Shown: positions 11,370 through 21,720 of the stretch, one piece after another
How positions within the stretch are numbered: position 1 is the stretch's first letter
Layout: each line of letters starts with the position of its first letter
Origin: Selaginella moellendorffii
Taxonomy: Eukaryota; Streptophyta; Lycopodiopsida; Selaginellales; Selaginellaceae
Length of the DNA stretch: 64,000 nt
NCBI RefSeq assembly: GCF_000143415.4
Contig: NW_003314275.1
Coordinates: forward strand, 689,980-753,979
Reading direction: 5' to 3'
Notes under the pieces: model-generated
What the model was told of the DNA's origin: nothing
Databases searched by the model: none
Seen by the model: the letters and a program-made list of their open reading frames with translations, nothing else
Translations under genes and position numbers: made by a program

Positions 11370-12560
11370 ATCAAGGAGTTACTTGATTTTAGATTTATTC
11401 AGCCAAGTAAATCTCCGTTTGGTGCTCTAATTTTGCTTGTGAAGAAGGACGGCTCAATGTGAATATGTATTGATTACCATGCCTTGAACAAAAAGACAGT
11501 GAAGGATAAGATGTTGATGCCATGTGTGGATGATATCCTAGACAAGCTTGGTGAAGCACGAGTGTTTACCAAGATTGGTCTGAGAAGTGGATATCATCAG
11601 ATTGCAATGGATGATGCATTTATCTCCAAGACAGCATTCAACACAAGCTTCAGATATTTTAAGTTTATAGTTATGCCGTTTGGTTTGACGAATGCACCAG
11701 CTACATTTACTTAGTTGATGATGGAGGTATTTGGGCATTATCTTCATGAGTTTGTGGAGATTTTTTTGGACGATATTCTTGTCTTCAAAAAGAATATGGA
11801 GGAGCATAAGGTGCATTTGCGCAAGGTTCTTTTGTTACTCCGAGATAACAAACTTTATGTGACGAAGAGTAAATGTGAGTTTGCAAAGTTAGAGGTGGAA
11901 TATCTAGGCTATATTGTGACATCTAAAGGTGTTAAGATGGATCCAAAGAAGGTGGCTATGGTGGAAAACTAGCCTACACCGAATATAGTGGCTGAGTTGT
12001 GCAGTTTTCTTGGTATGGCTAGTTACTACTGACGTTTCCAGCATAAGTTTGTAAAGGTGGCTATTCTTTTGATGTGGTTGTTACGCAAGAATGTGCTATT
12101 CGAGTGGAAGAAGCCACAAGAGGAGAGTTTTGTGGCACTGAAATGATTATTGAGTGAGATTCCAGTGCTTCGCATTGCTAATCCATCAAAACCTTATGAG
12201 GTGACATGTGATGCGAGTGGTTATGCATTGGGAGGAGTTCTCATGCAAGAGGGACAGCCTATTGTATATGAGAGTCGAACTTTGAATCCTGTGGAGCAAC
12301 ACTATTCCACATATGAGCAAGAGTTACTCTCTATTGTTCATTCTTTGCGGACATAACGACACTATCTTTATGGTGCAGTGTTCGTAGTGTTGACAGATCA
12401 CAAACCACTTATGTATCTTTTCACACAGAAGGAGTTGAACACTAGGCAAGTTTGTTAGATGGTCAAACTCATGGAGTTTGGGGAATTTCCTATTGAGCAT
12501 CATCTGGGAAAATCAAATATGGTGGCAGATGTTTTATCTCGTATTCATCATATGACAACG
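11370..12560 (+). pseudogene. Gypsy reverse transcriptase and RNase H
   Basis: RT fingers and palm are visible as FGALILLVKKDGS, then ICIDYHALNK (after a stop), [27 protein letters not shown], and the catalytic IFLDDILVF near 11757-11786 (both Asp present), followed by the thumb region LEVEYLGYIVTSKGVKMDP. RNase H follows from about 12150 with YEVTCDASGYALGGVL, VYESRTLNPVEQHYSTYEQELL, TDHKPL and ADVLSRIHH. Stops at 11712-11714, 11970, 12030, 12143 and 12355 break the frame. These enzymes copy element RNA into DNA; this copy cannot. Confidence 0.85.
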
Positions 12561-12739
12561 TTACAAACACAATTTTGTCATTATTTGAGTAAGGTGGTCA
12601 GCGAGTTTGGGCAGTTGGTTGAGCATGCTCAAGCTTAGGATGCTGAGGTGGCCTCTTTGCAAGACCAGATAGAAGCCGCTTTCTCATTGGTGAATGGGAT
12701 TCTCTATTACAATGGCTGTGTATATTTGCCATGGGTGGA

Positions 12740-13815
12740 TGCATTAATTACTTAAGTTTTATTCCACTATTATGATCGTCCAGAGGCCGGTTATTTTGGG
12801 GGGAAGAAGACGTATGAGTTGATTAAGCGCAATTTTTATTAAAGGAATATGAAGACTAATATCCTCAAGTATTGTAAATCATACAATCTTTGTCAACGCG
12901 TTAAGGTGCCACGGGAGAAGTCAGGGGGACTTTTGCAACCTTTACCTATTCCTCAGAACCGTTGATATAGTATCTCTATAGACTTCATCACTTGTTTGCC
13001 ACAAACATAGAGGTAAAAGAAGCAAGTATGGGTCATAGTGGATCGGTTGATGAAGTATGTGCAGTTGTTGACTCTTTGGAAGACTGTCACTACCTCAAAC
13101 TTGGCTACGGTTTACTTGGAGAAGGTTTTTCCTGATTTTGGTTTGTTGGAGGACATTATTAGTGATCAAGATTCAAAATTCACTAGTGGATTTTGGAAGA
13201 ACTTTACAAAGGTTATGCAAGTGACTTTGAAACTCTTGAGTGGAGATCATCCTTAGATGGATGGGCAAACTAAGCGTGTGAATCAAGTGGTGGAAGATAT
13301 GCTACATTGTAGCATTGGTCAAAGGCAAGGACAATGGGATCTATATCTTCTGTTAGTGCAATTTTCTTACAATAATAGCCAACACAGTGGAATCAAACTA
13401 AGTCCTTACTTTGTTATGTTTGGCAGGCATCCCCAAACAGTGGTAGAGTTGGGATTGCATTTGAGTAAAGATGTTCAAGATAAGCTTGATTCCGAGGCAA
13501 CTGATCTGGCCACAAAACTTAATGAGATTCTGGTGGTGTGCAAACGAAATTTGCAAGTAGCTTAGGATAGAGCGGAGAAGTTTGCTAATGAGCATCACCA
13601 ATTCCGGGAATATAAGGTGGGTGATCTCGTCTTCATGCGAGTGATCTTTCCGTCAAGTGAGCGGTGGAACACCTTAGTGCCTTTACGGACAGAGAAGAAT
13701 GATAAACTTTCCCATCGATATGCTGATCCATATGAAGAGTTGGAGTGCATTGGTAAAGCAGCTTATCAGGTGCAGTTGCCAACTGGGGTGAAAATTCATT
13801 TAGTATTTTAAGTCA
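12740..13815 (+). pseudogene. Gypsy integrase with C-terminal tail
   Basis: The zinc-binding part is degraded but visible (GGKKTYELIKRNFY, then YCKSYNLCQRVK). The core shows the first Asp in VDRLMKYVQ, the second Asp in ISDQDSKF, then the YNNSQHSG and SPYFVMFGRHP blocks. The third catalytic residue, normally Glu in DGQTERVN, is Lys here (DGQTKRVN at about 13257). A tail at 13617-13811 has the GDLVF beta-barrel start and AYQVQLPTGVKIH. With the Glu replaced and several stops, strand transfer is not possible. Confidence 0.8.
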
Positions 13816-13955
13816 GTCAGTTGAAAGGTGTACTATCTCGGAATGATGAGCCCAATGCCTCTTTGATGTATACAGCTATGGAAGATGGACCAGGATCTTG
13901 AGCAAGGTTCCCTAGAAAGGGTAATCACCGGTACAACTCGTCCTTGGGACAAGTT

Positions 13956-13974
13956 GGAGGGGGGGGGGGGGAAT
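13956..13974 (+). other. Polypurine tract of the gypsy element
   Basis: A run GGAGG followed by Gs and GAAT lies directly before the 3' LTR start TGTTAG, the standard place for plus-strand priming. Confidence 0.8.
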
Positions 13975-14343
13975 TGTTAGGTGCCAACTTTGATTATGTG
14001 GTCAACTTCAATCAAAGGGAGGCTCAAAATAGTCTAGGGTGGCTAAATTTTTGTCTTTTTGCACCAGATCAAATGTTAGGATCCTATCCCTTACACCCTA
14101 AGCCAACTAACTAAAGGGTGTGAGACACAAAATCCCTAGGCCCCAAAGTGGAGCCGGAAAGGGTGCCACGTGGTAGTGGCCGAAGCGAAAGCCAAACGAG
14201 CATAACACGTTTGGACTAAAAGCTCCGACTTGGAAGGTCGAGAGCGAGAGTGGAACTCCCAACAAAGTGCTCGAGGAGCAAGCACGAGGCAACCAATAAG
14301 CAAGGCTCCAAAAAGGGACCCAAAAAGGACCAACACATGACAC

Positions 14344-14760
14344 GTGGAAGTGTCTGAGATGGAGTCCAAGGCGGACCCGAGATGGAGTCCAAGATGGACC
14401 CGAAGTGGAGTCCGATATGGAGTCCGAAGTGGAGTCCGAGATAGACTCGAAGTGGAGTCTGATATGGAGTCCGAGATGGACCCGAAGTGGAGTCCGATAT
14501 GGAATTCGAGATGGAGTCCGAGATGGACCCGAAGTGGAGTCCGATATGGAGTCCGAGATGGAATCCGAGATGGACCCGAGATGGAGTCCGAGATGGAGTC
14601 CGAGATGGACCCGAGATGGACCCGAGATGGAGTCCGAGATGGAGTCCGAGATGGAACCGAGACCGAGGCCGAGACCGAGACCGAGACCGAGTCCGAGTCC
14701 GAAACCGGGACCGAGACCGAGTCCGAGTCTAAGTTCAAGCCCGAGTCCGAGTCTGAATAC
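14344..14760. repeat. 12-bp minisatellite array (GAGATGGAGTCC units) in LTR copy B
   Basis: Units GAGATGGAGTCC and GAGATGGACCC alternate, with GATATGGAGTCC variants, and change after about 14655 into hexamer-like GAGACC / GAGTCC units. All frames are open by composition only, and the long low-complexity frames on both strands here are artefacts. Confidence 0.9.
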
Positions 14761-14769
14761 TAATACAGG

Positions 14770-14855
14770 CAATTGGGTGAAAGCCCAAAGCGATCGTCCC
14801 CTAAAGGGGGGGGGGGCTGCGGGGGGTTCCAAAAGTATAGTAGGGAGAGTGTGGG
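14770..14855 (+). promoter_or_regulatory. Conserved hairpin, G-tract and TATA-like module of the LTRs
   Basis: Contains TTGGGTGAAAGCCCAA (a stem with a GAAA tetraloop), a G run, CTGCGGGGGGTTCC and AAAAGTATAGTAGGGA. Versions of it occur near 7660-7740, 22550-22595, 23478-23555, 29481-29565, 33185-33270 and 47163-47250. A core-promoter role is inferred from the TATA-like segment. Confidence 0.5.
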
Positions 14856-16122
14856 GGTTGGAGCCCAATGGAGCCAATTTGGCCAGGAAAGGCTAGTTTG
14901 GCCTAGGAAGGCCAGACCTAGTGTTGGGTGATGAGCTGACCACTGGGAAGTCCAAGACTAGAGTGAACACAGACCGACAAACGGGGTAGCTTGGTGAAGT
15001 GTTCAAGAGCCGGCTCTAGTTCCCCCGGGAGATCGACTGGCCAATGCTCCCAGTTCAAGTGTGGGTGGCACTACCTACTTGGATACCAGGCGTGGCTCAA
15101 CGGAACCTCGCTCTAAGCCCATGGCTAGAGCACCCAAGGGCGGAAGGTGGGGAGAGTACCTAGGTGGCTCGCGTAAGGCCACGGTGTTCCGAAATGTTGT
15201 CCCAAAGGCCCAGACTGTGGAAAGGAAGAGAAGCAGTCCTCTGGGGTAGTGACCAAGGACACAGTCGTGTGGTGAGGAAGTCCCAGAGGACCGTGGGACT
15301 TAGTGGTCAGGCCTGTGGGCCTCAATCTAGTGGCAGTGTTGGCAAACACGGCCAAGGGCAGAAAGGGATTTAGTGGGGACTGACAGAGGGATATTGGGGA
15401 AGGCTATTCCCCTTGTTGGTGGGCATCCTAAGGATGCTAAGGAGTGGATCTAAGATGACCACTCATGGATGGTTTGCCTAGTCTTGGAGAGCCAAGACTG
15501 TGATACAAATGGTATTGGACTACCAGTGTGGCAAAGGTGATTGAGCATGGCCTTAGCATAACAGGTTGCCATGTCGGTGGTACTTTTGAGTGTCGGTCAT
15601 GGGATCGGACACGTGGGGCACTTGGACCAAGTGCAAATGATAAGTGGCATGGATGCCATTCCCGGGGCTAGCAAGTCCCAAGTCCTGAAATGGACTTATG
15701 GAGGTTGTGATTGAGACTCCTCCAAGTGGTCGGAGGTGTGGTTAAGTGACTAAAGTAGAATGGAAAATTTAGTCTCTTACAAAGGGGTGATCACTTGATT
15801 GCAAGGCCTTTTCTTTATCCTATTATCCTGACTTGATGCCTAACAATCCTCCCCTTGTCAAGGAATGATCGTCTGCGATCATACTTAGGCCACCCTTCAG
15901 TCACCATGGTCCTTCTCTTAGGGTTTACCAAACCTTGGTTTTCCCTCTAGATCCACCATGTTGAATATTCCTTCAAAATATTTTTACCCAACTTGTTAAC
16001 CACAAGAATTGAATTAGGCTTCGATACCAATGTTAGGATCCTATCCCTTACACCCTAAGCCAACTGGCTAAATCACTTGATTGCACTTTCTTTATCTTAT
16101 TATCCTGACCTAGTGCCTAACA

Positions 16123-17714
16123 AAAATGGTGTTGAAACTTCATCTAGACATCAATGAGTTTGAAGTTTTCATTCTAAATGACACACTAGATAAATGTTAC
16201 TGTTTAAGATAGTTTGGATGTTTGCATCCTTGTTCATTTGACCAACAAACTAGATACTAGTGAATTATATACTCTAGTAAAGAAACTTATAAAGCGTAAC
16301 AAATGTCTTCTCTGATATAGTTCTTATGTGAGTGATCATATTGAGGATTATCCAATGTTCCAATAATTTTACATGTATGAGTTTTTTGAGAAGAAGTTGG
16401 AGGTAAAGGATTGGCAACTTTATTACTTATCATAACCTCTTCGATCACAAGATATGAAACTGATTGAATTTTTGGCAAGAATTGTTTTCAACAAAATTAA
16501 TGAACTTACCATTTTTACACAACTATGGCTTTCAATTTGAACTATATTGGTATATATACTGATGCACAGAAAGTCACTTTTATGTATGCTATAATAGCAA
16601 AAACAATATGAAATTGAGTTAAAGATGTTACTCTATCAGATGTATCTAAAGATGTTTCTATATATCAATAAGTTCTACCACTTACGTGATGATATGTACT
16701 ATTAAGAAACAAGGTTTTATTAGCTAGAAATTTTGATATAAGAGGTGAAAATATAGTAATATACTCACATTTTAATAAATATATCTTTGGTATATCTACT
16801 TTTTTTGCACATGAGTGGGTTTTGTTTGTAAAAAACTCTTATTTTATAATAATTATTTTCTGTATAATGGGAATCAATCTGGAATATTCCTTTAATCAAG
16901 CCTAATTAATTAGCTAAGTATATGTGTTTTTAGATAATATAATTAATAAAAATTAAGAAAATGATTAATATACTAAGTGAGACTCAAAATGGTCTCACTT
17001 TAACAAAAATGGGTTTTATTGTACACCTGACAAAAACAAAAATTAACATGAAGTGTAGAGAGGAGAAATTTGTGAGCAGCAACAGAGAATATGGCTTATC
17101 CTGAAGTTTTTTCAAATTTTCTTTTGTAGTTGTAATTTATATTAGTCACTAAAGTTTTTCTTATTGTTTAATAATTATATTTTGGTAGTGTTACAGTTAA
17201 AATACAATAATACATAAACTAAATCCATAATATATTACTAATAGCAACTCTAATTGGACAAATTGATAAATTTGATGTTACTTTAGTGGCAACCACATCA
17301 TTGCACATAGCTCATCACTCATCTATATAACATTTATTTGTATTTGTATTAACTTCAATATCCTTATAACTTTTATTACTAGCAATGTCAAAAGTTAACT
17401 CTTAAACCCAATTTTCTTTAAGAATGTGAGTTTGTTACCTTTGCTATTTCACATCTAAGTGTTGGAATGATATTTTATACTTTCAACCAAAGCTTTGCCT
17501 AAAACTTTTGATGCACATTTTAAAATATAATAAACATTTTATAATTAAAATTGTAAAATTTTTAATCAATTATCATTATTTGTTTAACTATTATAACATA
17601 AAGCATCAGAAACCTGAATAATACAACATTACAAAAAATAGAAAAGGAATCATTCAGTTTTAATAATTAAAATATTGGCACTTGCTCTTGATTCTAGTCC
17701 TTAAATCTCACCAC
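16123..17714. other. AT-rich non-coding DNA
   Basis: No frame of interest. The stretch around 16895-17015 (TAATTAATTAGCTAA, then AATGGTCTCACTTTAA and AAAATGG) is related to 53770-53890 and marks a dispersed repeat. It ends at the 3' end of the NTPase-nuclease gene. Confidence 0.7.
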
Positions 17715-20700
17715 CTAAGATAATTCCATCTGCACCTCTGCAATGGAGAAGGAATTTCAGATTATTTCTCAAAAAAATTCTCAGTTTTACTTACTCTTTT
17801 TCACACTGAGCTTTGGCTCCAAACACTTGCGCATTTCCGTGTTCTTAACCCATCCGAACATTCTATGTGCATACGTCTTCTGAACTCGTTCTAGTTTCCT
17901 CATGTCTGCAGTAGAATCCAGAGAGATGTCGACCAGGTCTTTCACTTTGTCCTTGGATGAGAATGCATCCAAACCTGGAGTGCAAAAGAGAACATCAAGT
18001 GATTGAATATGAAACAGCACAAACGTACCTTGAATGACCACAATGTGTTGGAGACGATCATCTGAAGCAAAATACCGTTCCCATGACTTGAATACAGGGT
18101 GTGATCTATCCCCATCATAGCCTTCTTTCCATCCCTGAAGGCCTTTGCATTCCGGATGAGCGTCATGTAGAGCCATTGCCATGGACTGATTTGCAGGCGT
18201 CTTCTTCAGCAATGCTTCTGTGACAAGTTTCCTAGTTCTGTAACGAACACTGCTGGAAGGCACATGGGCCACATTCAAAACCAGACTGGCGTATGGCACC
18301 TTCAACCCAGTCCAACCTTGAGGCCCTGCACTGCTACTCAACATCTCAGAAAACTCAGAGCATTTAGCACATGCTAAATCAACATCAAGTTTCTCAGTGT
18401 GTTTCACCTGCACCAAAATGAGTGTCATCGTCTCCAGGCTAAACGTGTCACCAAAGAACCCAACGATGACGATGTCTATGCCCCATTCATTTTCACGGCA
18501 AATGATTCCTACGCCAGCCTTTCCAAATTCAAGCAAATCTTTTGCGGTGAGGTCCTGCAGTCGGAAGTCAGTTTTCCTGAATAGCAAGCAAAAAAACATG
18601 GCTTCACCCATGTTTCTGTGGATTTCCTCTTTACCACTTCCATCTATAGAGCCACCTGCTTGTTTTGTTTCCCCTTCACCTTCAGCATTGTGCGTACTTC
18701 CACCTGGAGCTTTCGAGGCCGTCAGCGTTGGAGATGGCAACTTCACCTCAGGTGGCGGCGTGTTTACTTTGACCTGCGCTTTTTCTCCCGGAGCTTTGGA
18801 CAGGGACGCTGAAGCCACCTGCCGCTGACCCGGAAATTTTTTGTTTACTTTAACCCTGCTTCCCCTTGCGCTACGCTTCAAAGCCGAGGCCGGAGGTGGC
18901 GTTATGTTTACTTCGACCTGCGCTTCTTCTCCACCACCTGGAGCTTTGGGGGTCGGAGATGCTGAATTCCGCTCATCTTCTCTAATAAGATCGGACAGCG
19001 ACTTCCCACTTAAGCTATGGCAAAGCTCGTCAAAAGTAAAGCACTTCCATGAATTTCTGCCTAGACTATCCACTGCAAGTAGTAGCAGCACCCGTGCAAC
19101 CAACTCGCCCCTGTAACCTCGATCAACCCATCCACGCTTCATCCCAGTTACAAGTGCCTCCAAGCACTCCTTCCACCCTGTCCCAACCTTCCCTTGTGCA
19201 CGCAAAACCTGCGCTGCAGCCGCTGCAACCAGTGGCTCCGTAGCCCAATGCGTCCAAACAAGAGTCTGGTCATCAGAAATGGACATCACGCTAAGTAGGT
19301 GACTTGCAACCATATCAGTGATAATTGTGGCATGCGGATTGATGTCGATGCATACTCTGCAGCCCAGTGTAGCCAGACAAGCCTCATCTGATAGACCTCC
19401 TCCTTCAAACAAAAACTTGTTGAACGAACCAGTGCCACCCAGGAGCTTATCTGCAGCCAAAAGCAGCACGTCACCTGCACTTGCGGAAGCCTTCACCAAT
19501 GCTTGCCACAGTGGCCGACCATAACCGCAAAGACGACCCAGATCTTCAACTTCAGCAAGCAGAAGGTCACCTGTTTGTTCGTGCGATGGCAAGTCTGCCA
19601 AGAAAAAGCAGTACGCTGGATGTGCAACTAGCATTCCCGCCGCAGCCAGTCGATCGCTACTAAACCCTAAACCAGATGCCTTATTGGGCGGCGCAAAATT
19701 GTTTAGCCTCCCGTCTGCGTCGGTGAACATCACCGACACACTTCCATTTTCAGGCAACACCCTGGAAGCCCTCCTTGCAGGAACAAATGCAGCAACAATT
19801 GTCGGATCAGCATGCGAAGTAAACCATCGGGCTTCGTCCATGACAAATAGGACCTTCAGTTTTCCTTTGGCAGGAGCTGGAACATTCGACAGTAGACCTT
19901 CAAGCGTGTTGTACTTCTTAAACACCTTACTTTCCCAGATGCCCCAGATATTGGTGTTCTTGCCAGGCTTCTCTTTCAGGCCGACGTCAAGGCGCTTCGC
20001 AAACTCCTCCCGGGCTTCGCTTCCTATCTCCATCTTCGCCTGTACCAGTCCCCAAAAGTTCTCCCCAACCATGAGATCGTTCAAGAACCTCTTGGCATCC
20101 ATGGGGTCCTCCCCGGAAGTCAGCTGCAGAAGAGCCTCGATGCATGACACAAAGTAGTCAATGCAGAAGAGCATGAACCTGCTCTGCGACAAAAGCGTAG
20201 GACCCGAGCTGAGCAATTTGACGGCGTTTGTGTAGAAGAAGTCCGCAAAGGCAGACCTTGGAGGGTACGCGGTGCCAGATGAAGCGAATGAGCAGTAGAT
20301 GACGAACACACCTAAATTCGCAACCTCGCAGGTAGTCCTCGACTTTCCCCAGCCACTCGACTGAACTAACGTGACAACAGGTGCTATCATGGTTTTCTCC
20401 GTCTTCCACATGTCTCCTGTTTCTTCCAGCTTCTCACGCAACGACTCCACGTTGTCTAATCCCCCAACTCTTTGGTACTCCTGCGCAAATGCTGATTCGG
20501 CAATACCCTCCACTCTTTTCAAGTATTCAGGTGGCGGCTGAAGGATTTCAGAGAGCTCGCGTTCCAGTTTCGACTCATCCTCCTGGAGTTGACTCACCCG
20601 CACTTTCTCTGAGGCTATCTGCTCCTTTAGTTCGGCATCCTCCGGGGCTTCCCACAATTTGTAGTTAAGGATTGCAATTTCCGTAAGTGCCTCGTGCAGA

Positions 20701-20807
20701 CGAATTTTCACAAGAGCAATCTCACCTCCTTTAAGTCGCTTTTTCTCCTCCTGCTCTCCCTCTTCATTCGGCTCTCGCCCACGCTTTCTAGATGAAGAGG
20801 CGTCCAT
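17715..20807 (-). CDS. Crinkler-type P-loop NTPase fused to a PD-(D/E)XK-like nuclease
   Basis: One frame from ATG at 20807 to TAA at 17787 encodes 1006 residues. Residues 5-30 are basic (SRKRGREP, KKRLK; nuclear-signal-like) and about 30-90 are helical. Walker A is VQSSGWGKSR (148-157), Walker B LKVLFVMDE (317-325), then EARWF, RRASRVLP and FTDADGRLNNFAPP (361-374), the pattern of NTPases in Crinkler-type (CRN/CR) proteins of fungi and oomycetes. A linker (610-735) has KAPG...QVKVNTPPP repeats. Residues 735 to about 870 hold a restriction-endonuclease-like core: GIDIVIVG (Asp778) and LVQVKHTE (Gln800, Lys802). No LFLAK-type header, signal peptide or membrane segment is seen. Two likely introns (18028-17975 and 17794-17738) would give 993 residues ending KKKVQMELS. 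The gene sits alone in AT-rich transposon DNA. The domain call is from family patterns; nuclease activity and role (defence, self-DNA or fungal-like effector) are inferred. It may have been acquired laterally. Confidence 0.75.
17738..17794 (-). other. Probable last intron of the NTPase-nuclease gene (57 nt)
   Basis: The donor GTAAGT follows AAAAAGA; the acceptor CATTGCAG precedes AGGTGCAG. The apparent TAA stop lies inside this segment. Splicing would extend the protein by a short tail ending at TAG 17715-17717. The decayed paralogue at 41.27 kb keeps an equivalent donor and a CTGCAG acceptor. Confidence 0.6.
17975..18028 (-). other. Probable 54-nt in-frame intron of the NTPase-nuclease gene
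   Basis: On the minus strand the segment begins GTACGTTTG after CAAG and ends TTTTGCACTCCAG before GTTTGG. It is 54 nt, a multiple of three, so retention adds 18 residues without a frameshift. The encoded stretch (TFVLFHIQSLDVLFCTP) is hydrophobic and out of character with its surroundings, which supports an intron. Confidence 0.65.
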
Positions 20808-21720
20808 AGCTTGAACTTAACCCATAAAACTCACAAGATCCCTAGATTCCTTGGTAATTTAGCTTTTGAAACAATCGTCTTCAACCAACGACAGCCAGAT
20901 TATTAGGTGAAAGCTAATAAAATAATAGAGCTTATACTTATAAAGATTATGGAGTTATTTAAATATGTATATAAAAATATGTATAGAAACTTAATAATGA
21001 ATGAAAAAATGTTTAAATAAAAATTACATAAATATTATGGCTATATAGATAGAATGAAATTCTTCTTATTATTATTATTGTGGAAGTCCAAAGTATCATA
21101 GAAGCTAATTTATTTAGATACATTAATATATCTAAAAAAACTGAGTTTTATTTTTTATTAAGTTAATATATCTTCTATTGCATTTATCTTTTTTAATATA
21201 TATATATATATATATATAAATATATATATATATAAATATAAACATTAGGTATAATATTATTAAGTAATGTTTGAAGATATTATTGATTATTAGCTTCATT
21301 TAAAAAAAAAGGTTTCATATCCATCAACAAAACTATAGATTATATAATCTCCTACTAATTTTTTCAATGACAAATATATTATATATATTAACTAAATCCA
21401 TTACACACCATGTGAGTGCATTGAATATAGAGAAGGAATACAAAAAGCGTGTATATCAATTAGCCCAAAAACCTTAGTTTATATATAAGAGCAAGTGGTC
21501 CAGATTGAAACCAATCCGACAGTTACTAAATCCCACTATACTAATATTAATATACCATATCATAGCTATACACTTAGACCTCACATCATCCCCTCCTCTC
21601 AGAATAATGGAAGACCATCAAAGTTCTCTTGTAGATAAGCCAGGATCTGAAGGAACGTTAGGAGGAGGCATTGGCAGATATATAGGTGGTATCAATTATT
21701 CTTGATCCCTTTATATAAAG
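20808..21720. other. AT-rich non-coding DNA with a TA microsatellite
   Basis: The 5' flank of the NTPase-nuclease gene. A TA-rich tract covers about 21196-21240. The segment 21405-21560 is an inverted copy of 44085-44240 (shared CCAATC-GACAG-TACC/AAATCCCACTAT and CCAAAAACCTTAG blocks). No gene is recognised. Confidence 0.7.

Larger units (their letters stand above)
10141..14073 (+). mobile_element. Ty3/gypsy retrotransposon with short LTRs, degenerate
   Basis: Structure in order: 5' LTR (10141-10373, TGTTAGG...ATAACA), PBS, a nearly deleted gag, protease, reverse transcriptase, RNase H, integrase with a C-terminal tail, PPT and a shortened 3' LTR (13975-14073). The gag region between 10396 and 10640 keeps only a short frame. 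The pol order RT-RH-IN identifies Ty3/gypsy. Frames are broken by many stops, so the element is dead. The 3' LTR lacks about 110 bp found in the 5' LTR and is abutted by another LTR element at 14074. Confidence 0.9.
14074..16122 (-). mobile_element. LTR element, family 1, copy B: two LTRs with almost no internal region
   Basis: A full LTR (14074-15846) and a deleted LTR (16031-16122) both start TGTTAGGATCC and end GCCTAACA. Only about 184 bp lie between them. Next to the second LTR is CTTCGATACCAA, the reverse complement of a TTGGTATCGAAG primer site, and next to the first is TCCTCCCCTTG, the reverse complement of a purine tract, so the element is on the minus strand. The LTR holds a 12-bp minisatellite, the hairpin/G-tract module near 14775-14850 and TATA-like TATAGTAGGGA. 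No matching target duplication is visible. It is a non-autonomous or internally deleted element joined to the end of the gypsy 3' LTR. Confidence 0.75.

Noticed and set aside
14107-14896. Long open frames on both strands (up to 256 codons)
   Set aside because: They are produced by the 12-bp GAGATGGAGTCC minisatellite, which lacks stops in most frames; the sequence is low-complexity.
14069-16127. Target site duplication around LTR element copy B
   Set aside because: Flanks TCAAA and AAAAT do not match as a duplication; only a short A run is shared.
19684-20157. Plus-strand frames of 60-157 codons inside the NTPase-nuclease gene
   Set aside because: All are antisense shadows of a 1006-codon frame with recognisable domains.
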